A DNA stretch of 64,000 nt from an uncultured Altererythrobacter sp. GTDB taxonomy: Bacteria > Pseudomonadota > Alphaproteobacteria > Sphingomonadales > Sphingomonadaceae. Numbering within the stretch: the stretch's first letter is position 1; every line of letters starts with the position of its first letter. Shown here piece by piece: positions 61,029 through 64,000 of the stretch. The notes beneath the pieces are model-generated. The model did not search any database, had not been told where the DNA came from, and saw only the letters and a program-made list of their open reading frames with translations. The stretch spans positions 310,001 to 374,000 of the forward strand of contig CAJXNC010000001.1 in NCBI GenBank assembly GCA_913056125.1. Reading direction: 5' to 3'. The position numbers and the translations under genes were made by a program.

Positions 61029-61151
61029 GGGACGGCCCCTGATCGCCCTACGCAGACAAGAGCCTGACAATTTGATACTCTGTGCGACTTGAGGCGAACA
61101 AGTCCGGCGCTACTCTGGCGACCGGAAACGCGCCGAGAGGATAGCAAAGCC

Positions 61152-62024
61152 ATGGCACAGAAGATCCGCATCGCGCGGCGTACAGCATTGCAGGGGCTTG
61201 GCCTCGGCGTGCTCGCCACTTCCGTCGGGTTTGGCAGCAAGCTGTGTGCGCAGGGCTCCCCGGCAGTTCCCAGCGGACCTTGGGCGACGGGTGGCACAGC
61301 CGCCATGGGCGATGCCATCAATGCGATCGATCCCTTCGCCATGGCGGACCGCGCCTGCTCGCTCACTTGCGAGCAGATTCTCGGCCCCTGCTATGCGCCA
61401 TCTGCGCCCGTGCGGCAGGATATCAGCGAGGGCGAACCGGGCATTCCCGTGCGCATGGCCTTCCGCCTTGTCACTTCGGGCGATTGCGAGCCCATTGCCA
61501 ATGCCGAAATCGAGATCTGGCATACCAGCCAATCGGGCCATTATTCGGCGGAGGATGTGCAGGCGGGACGGTTCTGCACTTCGGGCGATGCCCATGCCGA
61601 AGCGAGCTATTTCTTCCGTGGCCGGGGCATTTCGGATGCGGATGGCCGCGTGACTTTCGATAGCTGCTACCCGGGCTGGTATGGCGGCCGCGCGCTGCAT
61701 GTGCACCTGTTGCTACGCATGCCTGACCATGCGGGCGAGACGACTACCTCCAACTTGCAGACTGTGACTCAGCTCTATTTCCCCGAGGAAATGACGCGCG
61801 AGATATGCTCCAGCGTGGCGGGATATCGCGAACGCGGGCAGCCGGACATTTCCAATTCGACCGACAACGTCTTGCGGATGGCGGGTGATGCAGACGGCTT
61901 CATGTTCGGGATCGAGCGTTCGGACGACGGCGCCATGCTCGCTTACAAGACGATCGAGGTCGGCATAGGCGAGAGTTGCGGCAGCCGCGGTTTCAATCGT
62001 GGTTTCGGTCGGCGCATGTCCTGA
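61152..62024 (+). CDS. Tat-exported intradiol ring-cleavage dioxygenase-like protein
   Basis: The 290-residue protein starts at ATG 61152. It has a twin-arginine signal (ARRTALQGLGLGVLATS) and then a domain like protocatechuate 3,4-dioxygenase: GPCYAPSAPVRQDI, IANAEIEIWHTSQSGHYS, RVTFDSCYPGWYGGRALHVHLL. The tyrosines and the HVH histidines are suited to bind Fe(III). It has eight or more cysteines, unusual for the cytoplasmic family and in line with a periplasmic, disulfide-bonded form. It probably opens a catechol outside the cytoplasm; its substrate is unknown. It stands alone between the quinol oxidase and biotin genes. Confidence 0.82.
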   Translation: MAQKIRIARRTALQGLGLGVLATSVGFGSKLCAQGSPAVPSGPWATGGTAAMGDAINAIDPFAMADRACSLTCEQILGPCYAPSAPVRQDISEGEPGIPVRMAFRLVTSGDCEPIANAEIEIWHTSQSGHYSAEDVQAGRFCTSGDAHAEASYFFRGRGISDADGRVTFDSCYPGWYGGRALHVHLLLRMPDHAGETTTSNLQTVTQLYFPEEMTREICSSVAGYRERGQPDISNSTDNVLRMAGDADGFMFGIERSDDGAMLAYKTIEVGIGESCGSRGFNRGFGRRMS

Positions 62025-62058
62025 AACCTAGCCGAGGGGCGGGCTTTCCTCTCCGGCA

Positions 62059-62072
62059 CGATAGGTCTATCG
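62059..62072. promoter_or_regulatory. Small palindrome upstream of bioB
   Basis: CGATAG-GT-CTATCG is a 6+6 inverted repeat 67 bases before the bioB start. It does not match the BioR box (TTATCTATAA type) that I recall from alphaproteobacteria. It could be a regulator site or chance. Confidence 0.25.
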
Positions 62073-62138
62073 ACATTTGCATGATGCTCCCCGGCGGGTC
62101 GCTGCTGACCGGGGTCATGGGATTGAAGAAGGATAGAA

Positions 62139-63182
62139 ATGCCCCAAACCGAGAGGACGCGCACCGACTGGACCCGCGACGAAATTGCGGAGCTGTTCGA
62201 GCTTCCCTTTACCGAGCTGCTGTTCCGTGCGGCCGAGGTCCATCGCGCGCATCATAGTCCGGACGAGGTGCAGCTGTGCACGCTGCTGTCGATCAAGACG
62301 GGCGGGTGTGAGGAGGATTGCGGCTATTGCTCGCAAAGCGCGCATGCCGACAGTGGCGTGAAGGCGACCAAGCTGATGGATGTGCGCGAAGTGCTGCAAC
62401 GTGCGGCACAGGCCCGCGATGCCGGCTCGCAGCGTTTCTGCATGGGTGCCGCCTGGCGCAATCCCAAGCCGCGTGACATGGGCAAGATCGTCGAGATCGT
62501 CGAGGGTGTGCGCTCGATGGGCATGGAAACCTGCATGACGCTCGGCATGCTGTCGCCCGAACAGGCCGCGCAGCTGAAAGAGGCGGGCCTCGATTACTAT
62601 AACCACAATGTCGATACCGGCCCCGAATATTACGAGGAGGTGATCTCCACCCGCAAATATTCGGACCGGCTCGATACCTTGCAGAACGTGCGCGATGCCG
62701 GGATCAATGTCTGCTCGGGCGGGATCGTCGGCATGGGCGAGACGCGCGCAGATCGCGTCGGCTTCATCCATACTTTGGCGACCTTGGAGCGCCAACCGGA
62801 AAGCGTGCCGGTCAATGCGCTGGTGCCGGTCAAGGGAACGGTACTGGGCGACATGCTGGCCGATACGCCGCTCGCCAAGATCGACGATATCGAATTCGTC
62901 CGCACGGTGGCGGTGGCGCGCATCTGCATGCCGATGAGCATGGTGCGACTGAGTGCGGGCCGCGAGAGCATGAGCGAGGCCACGCAGGCCATGTGCTTCA
63001 TGGCGGGTGCGAATTCGATCTTCACCGGCGACAAGCTGCTGACCGCGCCCAATGCCGGCGATGACGAGGATGCGGCATTGCTCGCCAAGCTCGGCATGAA
63101 GCCGCTTATGGGCGAGGAGCCGATGCGGGCCGGCAAGTGCCAGCAGGCCAAGGATCAAATGGAAAGCGAACCCGCCGAATAG
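62139..63182 (+). CDS. bioB: Biotin synthase
   Basis: The 347-residue radical-SAM enzyme has the cluster motif [13 protein letters not shown] with Cys57, Cys61 and Cys64, the YNHNVDT substrate site, and GGIVGMGET, all diagnostic for BioB. It inserts sulfur into dethiobiotin using one 4Fe-4S and one 2Fe-2S cluster. The start ATG is preceded by a weak AAGGAT. It is followed seven bases later by bioF, so a biotin operon begins here and runs out of the window. Confidence 0.96.
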   Translation: MPQTERTRTDWTRDEIAELFELPFTELLFRAAEVHRAHHSPDEVQLCTLLSIKTGGCEEDCGYCSQSAHADSGVKATKLMDVREVLQRAAQARDAGSQRFCMGAAWRNPKPRDMGKIVEIVEGVRSMGMETCMTLGMLSPEQAAQLKEAGLDYYNHNVDTGPEYYEEVISTRKYSDRLDTLQNVRDAGINVCSGGIVGMGETRADRVGFIHTLATLERQPESVPVNALVPVKGTVLGDMLADTPLAKIDDIEFVRTVAVARICMPMSMVRLSAGRESMSEATQAMCFMAGANSIFTGDKLLTAPNAGDDEDAALLAKLGMKPLMGEEPMRAGKCQQAKDQMESEPAE

Positions 63183-63189
63183 GGCGCGC

Positions 63190-64000
63190 ATGGATTCTCG
63201 TTTCAGGAAGGCATTGGAAGAACGCGAGGCCAAGGGCCGGCTGCGGCAGCTGCGCCCTGTCGCACCCGCAGGTCCGGGCAGGCTGATGCGCGACGGGCGC
63301 GAGCTGCTCGACTTCTCCAGCAATGACTATCTCGGCCTGGCGCATCATCCGCTGCTGGTGGAGCGGTCCTGCGAATGGGCAAGGGAGCTCGGCACCGGAT
63401 CGCGTGCCTCGCGGCTGGTGACCGGAACCTTGGACGCGCATCTGGCGGTGGAGCGCAAACTGGCGGCATTCAAGGGATCGGAGGCGGCGCTGCTCTTTGC
63501 CAGTGGCTGGCAGGCCAATGCCACGATCTTCCCGGCGCTTTGTGCTCTTGCTCCGAAGATCGCGATCTTCGCCGACCGGTTGGTGCATGCCAGCATCCAT
63601 CACGGCATTGCTGCGGCGGGCCAGCGACAGGTCCGCTTCCGCCACAATGATTACGACCATCTCGAGGAGTTGCTCGAGGCGAAGGGTCGCGACGCCGACA
63701 TCAGGCTGGTGGTGACCGAAAGCGTGTTCAGCATGGATGGCGACCGCGCCGACCTTGAAAGGCTCTCCGCAATCGCACGAAAGCACGATGCCTTTCTGGT
63801 GGTGGACGAGGCCCATGCGACCGGAGTCCTCGGCCCAAAGGGCGCCGGACTGAGTGCCGAGATTGAGCATAAGCCAGACCTCGTCATGGGCACGTTCAGC
63901 AAGGCTCTGGGGTCTTTCGGAGCCTTTGTGTGCGGTTCAGCCCCCCTTGTGGACTATCTCGTCAACGCCGCCAGCGGGCTGATTTACTCGACCGCGCTGC
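63190..64000 (+). CDS. bioF: 8-amino-7-oxononanoate synthase, 5' part (window ends inside the gene)
   Basis: An open frame of 270 codons from ATG 63190 runs past the window end. It has the PLP-dependent alpha-oxoamine synthase motifs: DFSSNDYLGLAHHP, GTGSRASRLVTGT, VVDEAHATGVLGPKG, and the cofactor lysine Lys238 in GTFSKALGS. It condenses pimeloyl-ACP or -CoA with alanine, the first step of the biotin ring pathway. Although the true end is not visible, the segment present is complete and in frame. Directly follows bioB. Confidence 0.93.
   Translation, partial: MDSRFRKALEEREAKGRLRQLRPVAPAGPGRLMRDGRELLDFSSNDYLGLAHHPLLVERSCEWARELGTGSRASRLVTGTLDAHLAVERKLAAFKGSEAALLFASGWQANATIFPALCALAPKIAIFADRLVHASIHHGIAAAGQRQVRFRHNDYDHLEELLEAKGRDADIRLVVTESVFSMDGDRADLERLSAIARKHDAFLVVDEAHATGVLGPKGAGLSAEIEHKPDLVMGTFSKALGSFGAFVCGSAPLVDYLVNAASGLIYSTAL

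Overview
The window reads like the chromosome of an aerobic, GC-rich alphaproteobacterium of the Sphingomonadales, most likely Erythrobacteraceae/Sphingomonadaceae. This is inferred from codon use, very tight ATGA-type gene overlaps, several secreted PQQ dehydrogenases, a LigI-like hydrolase and p-cresol-methylhydroxylase-type flavocytochromes. No rRNA, tRNA, CRISPR array, prophage or complete insertion sequence was seen. Genes fill almost everything: no gap between genes exceeds about 200 bases, and gaps over 100 bases hold only the sites listed here or nothing recognisable.

Region 1 (1-9666) is catabolic. The end of an HpcH/HpaI aldolase, a bicupin and a LigI-like amidohydrolase lie on the plus strand. 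A six-gene minus-strand operon (8930 to 2866) encodes an Fe-alcohol dehydrogenase, an MFS permease, an SDR, an NTF2-like protein, a succinate-semialdehyde-type dehydrogenase and a beta-keto acid cleavage enzyme, the layout of a complete uptake-and-degradation pathway for an unknown (hydroxy/oxo) acid. A gamma carbonic anhydrase follows.

Region 2 (9745-24294) holds a MacB/DevCA-like efflux system (ATPase, FtsX permease, HlyD adaptor) and a TetR regulator. Next comes a cassette of two tandem flavoprotein/cytochrome c pairs of the 4-cresol dehydrogenase family with a small Tat-exported protein between them. Then come a MarR regulator, a secreted double-VOC fusion protein, a secreted PQQ dehydrogenase and a second MarR.

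Region 3 (24307-34680) is a glycan/peptide-type accessory island. It has an HprK-like P-loop kinase, a PqqD-fold protein with a distinctive C-terminal tail, two uncharacterised nucleotidyltransferases, four glycosyltransferases, a methyltransferase, a flippase and an epimerase. It resembles what I recall as the 'HPr-rel-A' gene sets and is the best candidate here for an undescribed system.

Region 4 (34759-41509) is the conserved but functionally open operon transglutaminase-DUF2126 / circularly permuted ATP-grasp-alpha-E / transglutaminase. Region 5 (41556-50471) has a DUF3604-PPIase-HupE operon, an SMP-30-like lipoprotein, and a quinohemoprotein alcohol dehydrogenase coupled to a secreted internally duplicated protein. 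An Fe(II)/2-oxoglutarate-type oxygenase follows at 50523.

Region 6 (51450-61028) handles sulfide and oxidants. An ArsR repressor and a peroxiredoxin are divergent from an operon of persulfide dioxygenase, two YeeE-type half transporters, sulfide:quinone oxidoreductase, SulP permease and a 49-residue HTH protein. A second peroxiredoxin and a cytochrome bd-type (CIO) quinol oxidase with its small DUF2474 subunit follow. SQR feeds electrons to quinone and a bd oxidase is the respiratory exit usually tolerant of sulfide, so the two blocks fit together. The window closes with a Tat-exported intradiol dioxygenase and the start of a biotin operon (bioB, bioF partial).
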